From: Mycobacterium sp. ITM-2016-00316
GTDB taxonomy: Bacteria; Actinomycetota; Actinomycetes; Mycobacteriales; Mycobacteriaceae
Assembly (NCBI RefSeq): GCF_002968335.2
Contig: NZ_CP134398.1
Coordinates: forward strand, 3,038,001 to 3,102,000
Direction of reading: 5' to 3'
Length of the DNA stretch: 64,000 bases
A program made the translations under genes and the position numbers. Shown here piece after piece: positions 1-7,071 of this stretch. Within the stretch, counting starts at the first letter, position 1. Each line of letters starts with the position of its first letter. The notes under the pieces are model-generated. The model made no database searches, had not been told where the DNA came from, and saw only the letters and a program-made list of their open reading frames with translations.

Positions 1-113
1 GTGACACCATCTGCGACGGAACCCCCGGCGGCATGCCGTCGATGGCGCACGCCATGTACGGGATCAACGGAATCGCCAACGAGGCGGCCTCCTACGCGGC
101 AAGCAAGGTCTAG
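1..113 (+). CDS. Cutinase family protein, C-terminal end (partial)
   Basis: Only the last 36 codons are in the window, read from base 3 to the TAG at 111-113. They contain a D-x-I-C segment (bases 3-14) followed by an A-H-x-x-Y segment (bases 45-59) and a tail ending in AASKV. In cutinases the Asp of D-x-(V/I)-C and the following His complete the Ser-Asp-His triad, and mycobacterial cutinase-like proteins (Culp) end in this way. The enzymes are secreted esterases or lipases. The nucleophile Ser and the signal peptide lie outside the window. The family call rests on this short tail alone. Confidence 0.6.
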   Translation, partial: DTICDGTPGGMPSMAHAMYGINGIANEAASYAASKV

Positions 114-171
114 CAGCAACAGCGCCCCGACCTGACCAAGATCAACGACCGCCGTACGCGATGATGGAGCC

Positions 172-537
172 ATGGAGTCGACTCGGGTGGATCGCTGGTT
201 GTGGGCGGTCCGGCTGACCAAGACCCGCCCCGACGCGGCGACGGCCTGCCGGGGCGGACACGTGCGGATCAACGATCGGGTCGCGAAACCGTCGGCGACC
301 GTGGTCCCCGGCGACACGGTCAAAGCCCTGGTCGGTGATCGCACCCGGATCGTCGAGGTGGTGCGGGTCATCCAGAAGCGGGTCGGTGCCGCCGACGCGG
401 TGACCTGCTACCTGGATCGCACGCCCGTGGCCCCGCCGACGACCGTGGTGCCGGTGGCCGTGCGCGATCGCGGCGCGGGGCGGCCGACCAAACGCGACCG
501 CCGCGTCCTCGACAAATGGCGGGCCGGAAAGGGCTGA
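172..537 (+). CDS. S4-domain RNA-binding protein (Hsp15/HslR-like)
   Basis: A 121-aa basic protein. Residues 1-60 form an S4 fold: the opening VDRWLWAVRLTKTR, then the GGHVRIND turn and a V-x-PGD segment. The rest is basic and ends with RRVLDKWRAGKG. Hsp15-type S4 proteins bind rRNA of stalled or dissociated 50S subunits, so a cytoplasmic ribosome-rescue role is the family expectation. The ATG at 172 gives a normal family length. It converges with the next gene with no gap: its TGA ends at 537 and the neighbour's stop begins at 538. Confidence 0.85.
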   Translation: MESTRVDRWLWAVRLTKTRPDAATACRGGHVRINDRVAKPSATVVPGDTVKALVGDRTRIVEVVRVIQKRVGAADAVTCYLDRTPVAPPTTVVPVAVRDRGAGRPTKRDRRVLDKWRAGKG

Positions 538-1200
538 TCAGCCCAGCGGACCCTGCTGAATGATGGTCGGGGGCATCGGGGCGGGGGCCGGAACCGGCGG
601 CGGTGCCGGGGCGCCCGGGGCGGGAACCCCGGCCGGAGCGGCGCCGGGTGCACCGATGGGCAGCGCCTCGGCCGGCGGATTGGGATCCGACAGCGAGACG
701 AACCCCGGCGGCAGCGGCGGCCCACCGACCTGCGGTGTGCCCTGCAACGACGGCGTCGACGACGACGGATCGGTCAATGACATGTAGCCCGGCGGCAACT
801 TGGGCGCCGGACCCGCCCCTGGCGGTGCACCGGTCGGCATCCCGGCCGTCCCAGCCTCGGAGAACGCGGCCATCGGGTCATTCGACCTGGCCGCATTCCA
901 CAGATCCTTGATATAGCCCAGTCCGCCACCGGCGGAGCCCTGCCCGTAGGCCGGGTTCGTCATCTGCGGTACCGGCGGCGCGCCGACCGGCGGCGGTGCC
1001 GGCGGCGCGGCCACCAATTCGTCGGGGTTCACGGCCACCGGCTGACCCGGGATCGGCGCGGCCGGGTCCCCCGGTGGCACCAGCGGCGCCGGCTCGGCAG
1101 CGGCCAGCCCGGCGGTGAACAACGCGCCCCCGGTGAGCAGGGTCGTCGCCAGCGCGAGCTTGACGGTGGAGCGCGTCGCGGCACGCTGTCGATCGGTCAT
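538..1200 (-). CDS. Pro/Ala/Gly-rich exported protein of unknown function
   Basis: A 220-aa protein that begins with a basic N-region, a hydrophobic core (about residues 14-34) and an AAAEP cleavage-like site, so it is probably secreted. The mature part is mostly Pro, Gly and Ala with short repeats such as LPPGYMSLTDP and LPPGFVSLSDPNP, about 30 residues apart. No catalytic domain is visible. Mycobacteria carry many such low-complexity exported proteins. It is divergent from the FAD oxidoreductase at 1352, with a 151-bp shared upstream region. Function unknown. Confidence 0.7.
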   Translation of the reverse strand: MTDRQRAATRSTVKLALATTLLTGGALFTAGLAAAEPAPLVPPGDPAAPIPGQPVAVNPDELVAAPPAPPPVGAPPVPQMTNPAYGQGSAGGGLGYIKDLWNAARSNDPMAAFSEAGTAGMPTGAPPGAGPAPKLPPGYMSLTDPSSSTPSLQGTPQVGGPPLPPGFVSLSDPNPPAEALPIGAPGAAPAGVPAPGAPAPPPVPAPAPMPPTIIQQGPLG

Positions 1201-1351
1201 GGGTCAAAAGGCTAGCGCCTCGTCGCCGTCGGCGTCGCCGATAGCCCACGCCGAACATGCCGACGGCGCCGAAGGTGACGCGCAGTCAAACCCCTGGTGA
1301 ACGAATCCACCCCGCGCACCACGGGATTCGCGGGCACCCGAAGATGGCCGC

Positions 1352-2479
1352 ATGAATTCTGCAATCCCCGATCTGGTCATCGTCGGAGCGGGGATCATCG
1401 GCCTCGCGCACGCTGCCGAGGCCGTGCACCGCGGACTCACCGTGCAGATCGTGGAACGCGACTCCGAGGCCGTCGGCGCCTCGGTCCGTAATTTCGGCCA
1501 CGCCTGCATCACCGCGCAGGGCCCCGCCCTCTTGGAGACCGCCCAGGCGTCCCGGCGCGGATGGCTGCGCACCGCGGCACAGAGCGGGTTCTGGGCGCCG
1601 GAGGCGGGCGCCGTGGTGCTCGCGCGCAGTCCCGCCGAAGCCGCTCTGATCGAGGAGTTCCGCGACGCGCGCGGCGCCGAAGCGGTCCGGTTGTTGACTG
1701 CAGATGAGGTGAACGCCAGGCTGACCGGACCCGGCCGGACTCCCGATCCCGCGATCGTCGGCGCCGCCTGGTTCCCGGCGGATCTGCGGGTCGATCCGCG
1801 CACCACGGTTGCCACCATCGCCGCATGGCTCGCCGCCCAGCCCGGGGTGCGATTCCACTGGCGTACCAATGCCGTGCGGTGCACCGATGCCGCGGTGCAC
1901 ACCAGCCGAGGCGTGGTGCGCGGACGGCACGTGTTGGTGTGCGTCGGCCACGACCTGGACCGGCTGTATCCGGCAACCGCCGAGGCCAACGAGGTGCTGC
2001 GGTGCCGGCTGCAGATGGCACTGGTGGGGGCACCGTCCGGCTACGCCTTGGATTCGGCGGTACTGACCGGCACCTCGATGCTGCGGTATGAGGGCATGGC
2101 GAACCTGCCTGCCGCAGCGGCGGTGCGGGCCGAGCTGGAACGCGGCAACCCCGAACTGCTGGAGCTGGGTGCGAACATGATGTTCACCCGCCGACCCGAC
2201 GGCACACTGCTGGTCGGCGATTCACACCACTACGGCCGCACCGCGCCACCCTTCCTCGACGAGCAGGTGTCCGCGCGTCTGCTCGGCGGGGTCAGCCGCA
2301 TCCTCGGGGTCGACCATCTGCAGGTGCTGCAGCGCTGGCAGGGCGTCTACGCCTCCAGCGGCCGCACCGATGTGCTGCGTGCGAGCCATGAACCCACCGT
2401 CAGCTCGGTGACCGTGACGACCGGCCTCGGGATGACGCTGGCCTTCGGGCTGGCCGCCCAGACGCTGGACGCGCTGTAG
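1352..2479 (+). CDS. FAD-dependent oxidoreductase (DAO superfamily, TIGR03364-like)
   Basis: A 375-aa flavoprotein. The N-terminal Rossmann motif GAGIIG is at residues 12-17, with an acidic VERD end of the second strand near 34-37. The segment GASVRNFGHA and the C-terminal GLGMTLAFGLA match D-amino-acid-oxidase-like enzymes, especially the TIGR03364 group, often found near phosphonate-use genes. None of those genes is nearby here. It probably oxidises a C-N or C-C bond of a small amine or amino acid. It converges with the ThrE-type gene, 4 bp away. Confidence 0.8.
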   Translation: MNSAIPDLVIVGAGIIGLAHAAEAVHRGLTVQIVERDSEAVGASVRNFGHACITAQGPALLETAQASRRGWLRTAAQSGFWAPEAGAVVLARSPAEAALIEEFRDARGAEAVRLLTADEVNARLTGPGRTPDPAIVGAAWFPADLRVDPRTTVATIAAWLAAQPGVRFHWRTNAVRCTDAAVHTSRGVVRGRHVLVCVGHDLDRLYPATAEANEVLRCRLQMALVGAPSGYALDSAVLTGTSMLRYEGMANLPAAAAVRAELERGNPELLELGANMMFTRRPDGTLLVGDSHHYGRTAPPFLDEQVSARLLGGVSRILGVDHLQVLQRWQGVYASSGRTDVLRASHEPTVSSVTVTTGLGMTLAFGLAAQTLDAL

Positions 2480-2483
2480 GCGG

Positions 2484-4067
2484 CTAGTTCGTGGGACGGC
2501 CGTGGTCGGTGTCGGCCGCCTCCTGCGGCGGCTCCTCGCTGTCGGAAGCCTCGGCCGACGTCTCCGGCTCCAGGGCGACACTCTGTGCCCGGGACGCGGG
2601 TACACCGGTGGCCGGCTGCAGACGCACCACGCGGCCCACGGCGCGCCGCAGGCCCGGCGGGCCCTCGATGCGGAGAAAGTCGCCGACTCGTCCGGCCCGA
2701 TAGCGCAGCGGTGAGCCCAGCAACTCCCCCATCACCACGCCACTGCCGATCGCCAGCGCGATCGCCACGGCCGACAGCAACTGGGCGATGCCGTCGAGGA
2801 ATCGTTCGTCGACCGCGAAGTAGAACACCGACCGGAACACCGCCAGTCCCGGCAGCATGGGCGTGATGCCGGCGGTCGCGGTCACCAGTGCCGGGGCCTG
2901 ACGCCGGATCGAGATCAGCGTGGCCAGCAGGCCGACTCCGACGGACGCGATCCCGGTGGCGAAAATATGCCCGATCTGGGCATGACCGAGGCCGATGAGC
3001 GCCAATTGGGCCGCACCGGCCGCGAACCCGGCGGTCACCACCGAACGCAGCGGCGCGTAGCTGGCCAGCGTCAGACACACTCCGGCCAGAGCGGCACCGA
3101 ACACGGCGATGAAGATCTGCAGCGGTTGGCTCGGCACCACGAATGATTCGGTGGCATCGACATGCAGGGCGATGGTGACACCGGCCAGGGTGGCGATCTG
3201 CAGTGCCGCCACGATGCCCACCACAATCCCCGCGGTCAGGAAGATGACGTCGCCCAGGCGCCCCACGGCCGTCAGCATGTGGCCGGTCAACGCATCCTGA
3301 ACCGAACCGACGAGCGTCATTCCCGACAACAGGACCACGATGCCGGTGGCCACCAGCGCCGTCGGGCCCTGATCGGCGAACCGGTAGGCGGCCACCGCCA
3401 CCAGGGTGGCGATCGCGGCCCCCACCGCATGTTGGAAGAAGAACGGTGTGCCGATCCGGTTGAGGTACCGCCCGACCCGGTCGATCACCGCCGAGGTGAC
3501 CGCCGCCAGTATGCAGACCAGCCAGTTGCCGCCGAGCAGCATGGCGATACCGAGCGCGAAGCCCGCCCAGCCGGCGGTGGCCAGCCAGCGCGGATACGGA
3601 TGTGGACGCTCACTGAGGACGTCCATCGCCTCATGGGCCTGATCGACGGTGACGCCGCCGGACGTGATCCGGCGGACCAGCGTGTCCAATTCGGCCAACC
3701 GGGTGTAGTCGGTGGCGCGGGCGCGCACCGACCGCACGATGGTCAGCGGCGGGCTATCCGCGGTCGGCAACGCCGAAACGATGATAGTGGAGAAGGTGAT
3801 GTCGACGACGCAGTCGGAGAGCTGGTATGCCTGAGCCACATCCTGAGCGGTCGCGACGATATCGGCGGTGCCCGACCCCGATGACAACATCACCTCGGCC
3901 AGCCGGATGGTCAGGTCGAGAACCTTGCGGGTGTACACGTCACCGACGTGGTTGGCGCTGCGTCTGCGTTGTCCGGCGATCGGCGCCGGATCCCGGCGAC
4001 CACGAAGCGCGCCCCGCAGACTGCGACGCGCGCGGGCCGTTTCTTCAGACCGATCGAAAACCATCAC
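2484..4067 (-). CDS. Threonine/serine exporter family protein (ThrE type)
   Basis: A 527-aa membrane protein with a cytoplasmic N-terminal half (ThrE/DUF1212 domain, about residues 45-290, containing the LAEVMLSSGSGTADI segment) followed by many hydrophobic segments covering the C-terminal ThrE_2/DUF3815 part. ThrE of Corynebacterium glutamicum exports threonine and serine using the proton gradient, and single-chain ThrE proteins have this two-part design. The start is GTG at 4067 with an ATG one codon later. The last ~60 residues are polar and acidic, probably a disordered cytoplasmic tail. Confidence 0.85.
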   Translation of the reverse strand: MMVFDRSEETARARRSLRGALRGRRDPAPIAGQRRRSANHVGDVYTRKVLDLTIRLAEVMLSSGSGTADIVATAQDVAQAYQLSDCVVDITFSTIIVSALPTADSPPLTIVRSVRARATDYTRLAELDTLVRRITSGGVTVDQAHEAMDVLSERPHPYPRWLATAGWAGFALGIAMLLGGNWLVCILAAVTSAVIDRVGRYLNRIGTPFFFQHAVGAAIATLVAVAAYRFADQGPTALVATGIVVLLSGMTLVGSVQDALTGHMLTAVGRLGDVIFLTAGIVVGIVAALQIATLAGVTIALHVDATESFVVPSQPLQIFIAVFGAALAGVCLTLASYAPLRSVVTAGFAAGAAQLALIGLGHAQIGHIFATGIASVGVGLLATLISIRRQAPALVTATAGITPMLPGLAVFRSVFYFAVDERFLDGIAQLLSAVAIALAIGSGVVMGELLGSPLRYRAGRVGDFLRIEGPPGLRRAVGRVVRLQPATGVPASRAQSVALEPETSAEASDSEEPPQEAADTDHGRPTN

Positions 4068-4085
4068 CGGACACGATACTGATCG

Positions 4086-4241
4086 TCAGGACGCCAGCGT
4101 GAGGCCCGCGTAGATCTCGTCGCGAATCGGTGACACCACGGTGTTGGCGGTCGTTTGCCCGTCCGGCAACAAAGCCAGATCGGTCCAGATCACCAGCGTC
4201 ACATCGTTTTCCGAATCTTGTCCCATGAAAGGAATTGAAGC
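4086..4241 (-). pseudogene. Remnant of a beta-lactamase-type serine hydrolase (3' end)
   Basis: An open frame runs from about 4241 to the TGA at 4086-4088 (ATG possible at 4226, 46 aa). The peptide FMGQDSENDVTLVIWTDLA, followed by a D-G-Q-T-T-A-N stretch and DEIYAGL, matches by recall the C-terminal strand region of mycobacterial beta-lactamase/EstB-type serine hydrolases. These have V-x-V-W-T-N-L then D-G-x-x-(P/T)-A-N. The SxxK catalytic part is absent: directly upstream is the complete DHFR-like gene ending at 4249. I infer that a deletion or insertion removed the 5' part. It could still be expressed as a short peptide, but no ribosome binding site is evident. Confidence 0.5.
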
Positions 4242-4248
4242 CGGGCGC

Positions 4249-4893
4249 TCAGCGTCGCCAAAACAGATGGTGGCTCACGCCGCTGGGGCTGGGCACTACA
4301 TCACGATGGAATCTGTCGAGCAGTTCATCGGAACTCTCCCACAGCCGCGAGCCCCCACCGAGCTCTACCGGGGCCACCGCCACGTGCAACGTGTCGACGA
4401 GATCGGCGTCCAGGAACTGCCGGACCGTCTGCGCTCCGCCACCGAGCCGGACGTCTCTGCCGTGGGCGGCCTCTTTGGCCCGCTCCAGTGCGGTGACAGG
4501 ATCGGCGTCGATGAAGTGAAACGTGGTGTCCGACAGGATGAACGACGGTCGCTGGTGATGTGTCAGCACGAAGACCGGGGTGTGGAACGGCGGCTCGTCG
4601 CCCCACCAGCCTTGCCAGTCGTGGTCAGCCCAGGCGCCGCGATGGGGACTGAACTTGTTGCGGCCCATGATCTCAGCCCCGATGTTGCGGGCGAAGTCTC
4701 TGGTGAAGTAGTCGTCGATACCCCGGCTGCCACCGGGATCCTTGCGATTGGGCCAGCTCGCGGTGGCACCGGCCCAGGACATCAAGTCAGCCGGGTCCGC
4801 GTGCCCGAAGGGGCGCTCGAAGCTCTGGTCGCGGCCGGCGCCGAAACCGTCTTGCGATACCGCGAAATTGTGCACTCTCAGCAGTTGAGCCAC
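4249..4893 (-). CDS. Dihydrofolate reductase family protein (RibD C-terminal-like)
   Basis: A 214-aa protein with the RibD_C/DHFR-like reductase fold: N-terminal LLRVHNFAVSQDGFGAG strand, a central EIMGRNKFSP segment, and the NADPH-loop GGGAQTVRQFLDADLVD near residues 150-166, then the hydrophobic strand VAPVELGGGSRLW. Bacterial members are NADPH-dependent reductases of mostly unknown substrate. True trimethoprim-target DHFR has a different active site, so this is not FolA. The start is GTG at 4893 behind GAGGAGG spaced 5 nt. It sits immediately upstream of the serine-hydrolase remnant. Confidence 0.85.
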   Translation of the reverse strand: MAQLLRVHNFAVSQDGFGAGRDQSFERPFGHADPADLMSWAGATASWPNRKDPGGSRGIDDYFTRDFARNIGAEIMGRNKFSPHRGAWADHDWQGWWGDEPPFHTPVFVLTHHQRPSFILSDTTFHFIDADPVTALERAKEAAHGRDVRLGGGAQTVRQFLDADLVDTLHVAVAPVELGGGSRLWESSDELLDRFHRDVVPSPSGVSHHLFWRR

Positions 4894-4977
4894 GCGTTCC
4901 TCCTCAGACCGTCAACCGACACTGATCAGACCGGGTTGCGTGCGGAAAGTCATCGCGAAGGGTTGAGAGACACGAAA

Positions 4978-5019
4978 CCCCCGGCCCGACTCACGCTGAG
5001 CGTGATATCGGTCCGGGGG
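4978..5019 (-). terminator. Nested hairpin terminator downstream of the cold-shock gene
   Basis: The outer arms CCCCCGGCCCGA (4978-4989) and TCGGTCCGGGGG (5008-5019) pair with one mismatch. They enclose a second perfect hairpin, TCACGC-TGA-GCGTGA (4991-5005). It lies 13 bp past the cspA stop on the minus strand. Only a short TTT run follows, as is usual for mycobacterial terminators. Confidence 0.65.
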
Positions 5020-5032
5020 CTCGAGGAGGTCT

Positions 5033-5236
5033 TTACAGGCCGGTGACGCCGACCGCCTGGGGGCCCTTGGCGCCCTGGGTGATGTCGAACTTCACCCGCT
5101 GGTTCTCCTCCAGGTTGCGGAATCCGCCGGCCTGGATCTCGGAGTAGTGCACGAAAACGTCCGGTGCACCGCCGTCAGGAGCGATGAAGCCGAAGCCCTT
5201 TTCGCTGTTGAACCACTTAACGGTTCCTTCTGCCAT
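5033..5236 (-). CDS. cspA: Cold-shock protein, CspA family
   Basis: A 67-aa single OB-fold protein with both nucleic-acid-binding motifs: RNP1 KGFGFI at residues 13-18 and RNP2 VFVHY at 27-31. It opens with the classic [15 protein letters not shown] pattern. Cold-shock proteins bind single-stranded RNA/DNA and act as RNA chaperones in the cytoplasm. The ATG at 5236 is preceded by a long purine-rich tract (AAGAAGAAAGAAG), giving strong ribosome binding. The 5' region to 5502 has no other gene. A nested hairpin follows the stop. Which cold-shock paralogue this is cannot be told from sequence alone. Confidence 0.95.
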   Translation of the reverse strand: MAEGTVKWFNSEKGFGFIAPDGGAPDVFVHYSEIQAGGFRNLEENQRVKFDITQGAKGPQAVGVTGL

Positions 5237-5502
5237 GTTCTTACTTCTTTCTTCTTTTTTACTGGCCGAACGTCATGTCGACCAAGCCTGGTTGTGCGAC
5301 CGATCGTCGCTCAAATCAGTGGAGTTCTGGGGGTGTGCGATGCCGACACAGGCCGTAAAGGGGTGATACTGACCCCGGCCGCGATTCGGCCGAACACAGA
5401 CACGTCGATTCACGAGTGCGACGTATTGGGCCAGCCTACCAACTGCACGTCCGACGACCTAATTTGGCGCCGGTCGATTTTTCGCGCCGCGAGCATCCAC
5501 CG

Positions 5503-5937
5503 TCAGGCGTTCAAGAGATCCGCCAGCTGATCGGCGGTCTTGAGCCACCCGTCGTGGAAGTTCTCGTACTCCTCCGGCGGCAGCATGGCGTGCTCGATGG
5601 ACATCAGGGTCTGACCGTCCTGCACCGGTTCGAAGGTCACCGTGACCATGCTGGCGGCCGTCGGGTCCACCCAGTACGAGTTGGTCCAGGTGAAGCGCAA
5701 CAACCGTGGCCGCTCGATGCGGACGAACTGCCCCGTGATGAGCACACTGGCACCCCGGTCGTCGACGTCGAACCGGAACAGCCCGCCCACCCGTGGTTCG
5801 ACGGTCACCGTGACACATCGGGTGGGGCGCGGACACATCCACTCCCGCAACGATTCCGGGTCCAGCCACTCGTCGAAGACCTCCTCGGGGCCGGCCGGCA
5901 TGATCCGCTGCACGTGCACAGTGCGCGTCTCGGTCAT
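5503..5937 (-). CDS. SRPBCC/AHSA1-domain protein
   Basis: A 144-aa protein with the START-like AHSA1 fold: RIMPAGPEEVFDEWLDPESLREWM near the N-terminus, a mid-protein GG-x-F-x-FD strand and the C-terminal helix DGWLKTADQLADLL. These proteins form a hydrophobic ligand pocket, usually of unknown ligand. The ATG at 5937 is chosen because it overlaps the ArsR stop in an ATGA (5934-5937), giving translational coupling; a longer frame to 6018 lies inside the ArsR gene. ArsR plus SRPBCC pairs are common in actinobacteria and are probably co-transcribed. Confidence 0.88.
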   Translation of the reverse strand: MTETRTVHVQRIMPAGPEEVFDEWLDPESLREWMCPRPTRCVTVTVEPRVGGLFRFDVDDRGASVLITGQFVRIERPRLLRFTWTNSYWVDPTAASMVTVTFEPVQDGQTLMSIEHAMLPPEEYENFHDGWLKTADQLADLLNA

Positions 5938-6266
5938 CGTCCGGCCTTCTTGCGACGCAACCGCTCGGCAAGCGCATCGGCGCGAGTCGACCAGAAGTCG
6001 GTCTGCTCCCCCATCCACTGTGCGGCCGGGGTCAACCCCTCATCGCGCAGCGAGAGCCAGTGTTCACGGCCACGCACTTCGCGGGTCACCAGACCCGCTG
6101 TCTCCAGGACTCCGATATGGCGGGAGACTCCCGCGAAGGTCATCGGCATCGGCGCAGCCAGATCGGTGATCCGGGCATCCCCTTCCCGCAAGGCTTCCAG
6201 CAATCGGCGACGCGTCGGATCCGCCAGTGCGGCATACGCCCGGTCCAGCAGCTGATCTTCAACCAT
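5934..6266 (-). CDS. ArsR-family transcriptional regulator
   Basis: A 110-aa winged-helix protein. It begins YAALADPTRRRLLEALREGDARITDLA and contains the recognition helix MTFAGVSRHIGVLETAGLV, the pattern of the small ArsR group that partners AHSA1 proteins. The metal-binding ELCVCDL motif is absent, so the signal is unlikely to be arsenite. It is divergent from the DUF899 gene at 6361; the intergenic dyad at 6309-6328 is a plausible operator for both directions. It overlaps the downstream SRPBCC gene by 4 bp. Confidence 0.92.
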   Translation of the reverse strand: MVEDQLLDRAYAALADPTRRRLLEALREGDARITDLAAPMPMTFAGVSRHIGVLETAGLVTREVRGREHWLSLRDEGLTPAAQWMGEQTDFWSTRADALAERLRRKKAGR

Positions 6267-6308
6267 TCTGTTGACTATATCGGGTCACCTGTGGTCTGCT
6301 CGATTGAT

Positions 6309-6328
6309 ATTCAACAAATCAGTTGAAT
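6309..6328. promoter_or_regulatory. Inverted repeat, likely ArsR-family operator
   Basis: Perfect 7-bp arms ATTCAAC and GTTGAAT are separated by 6 bp (AAATCA). The site lies in the AT-richer gap between the divergent arsR-like gene (starting 6266) and the DUF899 gene (6361). The arm composition is typical of ArsR-type sites. Binding is inferred. Confidence 0.55.
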
Positions 6329-6360
6329 GAATGAGCACATCCGAGGAGTAGGGACACACG

Positions 6361-7041
6361 ATGCAGACACCACCGATAGTGAACGCGGCCGAGTGGGCGG
6401 CCGCTCACGCCGAGATGCTGGTGAAGGAGAAGGAACTCACCCGGGCCCGGGATGCACTTGCGGCGCAGCGCCGCCGGATGCCGTGGACCCCGGTCCGGAA
6501 CGACTACGCCTTCGACGGGCCGAACGGCAGGGTTGCCCTGCCCGATCTGTTCGACGGCCGGCGGCAGCTGATCGTCTACCGCGCGTTCATGGACCCCGGA
6601 GTGGCGGGCTGGCCGGAACACGGTTGCACCGGTTGCTCATTGATGGCCGACCAGGTGGGCGACCTCAGTCATCTCAACGCCCGCGGCACCACACTGGTCT
6701 ACGCGTCGCGCGGCTCGCAGCAGGACATCACCCGGATCAAGGACAGGATGGGCTGGACGATCCCCTGGTACACCATCGTGGTCGAACCGGATGTCGCCTT
6801 CGACGCCGACTTCGGCGTCGACCAGTGGCACGGCACGAATGCCTTCATCCGCGAGGGCGATCAGATCTTCCGGACCTACTTCGTCAACAACCGCGGCGAT
6901 GAGGCGTTCGGCACCACCTGGAGCTATCTGGACATCACGGCACTAGGTCGTCAGGAATCGTGGGAGGACTCCCCAGCGGGTTACCCCCAGACCCCGCCCT
7001 ACCAATGGTGGAGATGGCACGACGCGTACGGCGACCGGTGA
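6361..7041 (+). CDS. DUF899 family (thioredoxin-like) protein
   Basis: A 226-aa protein matching DUF899: IVNAAEWAAAHAEMLVKEKELTRARD at the start, then RRRMPW, a YRAFM segment and a Cys pair HGCTGC (Cys89, Cys92) placed as in a thioredoxin-like fold, ending in a WW-x-WHDAYG stretch. DUF899 proteins are predicted thioredoxin-fold proteins with no firm activity. It is divergent from the ArsR/SRPBCC pair, which suggests a shared response under ArsR control. The ATG at 6361 follows GAGTAGGGA. Confidence 0.88.
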   Translation: MQTPPIVNAAEWAAAHAEMLVKEKELTRARDALAAQRRRMPWTPVRNDYAFDGPNGRVALPDLFDGRRQLIVYRAFMDPGVAGWPEHGCTGCSLMADQVGDLSHLNARGTTLVYASRGSQQDITRIKDRMGWTIPWYTIVVEPDVAFDADFGVDQWHGTNAFIREGDQIFRTYFVNNRGDEAFGTTWSYLDITALGRQESWEDSPAGYPQTPPYQWWRWHDAYGDR

Positions 7042-7071
7042 GGCGTGCGACCCATCGGCGATGATCAAGGG

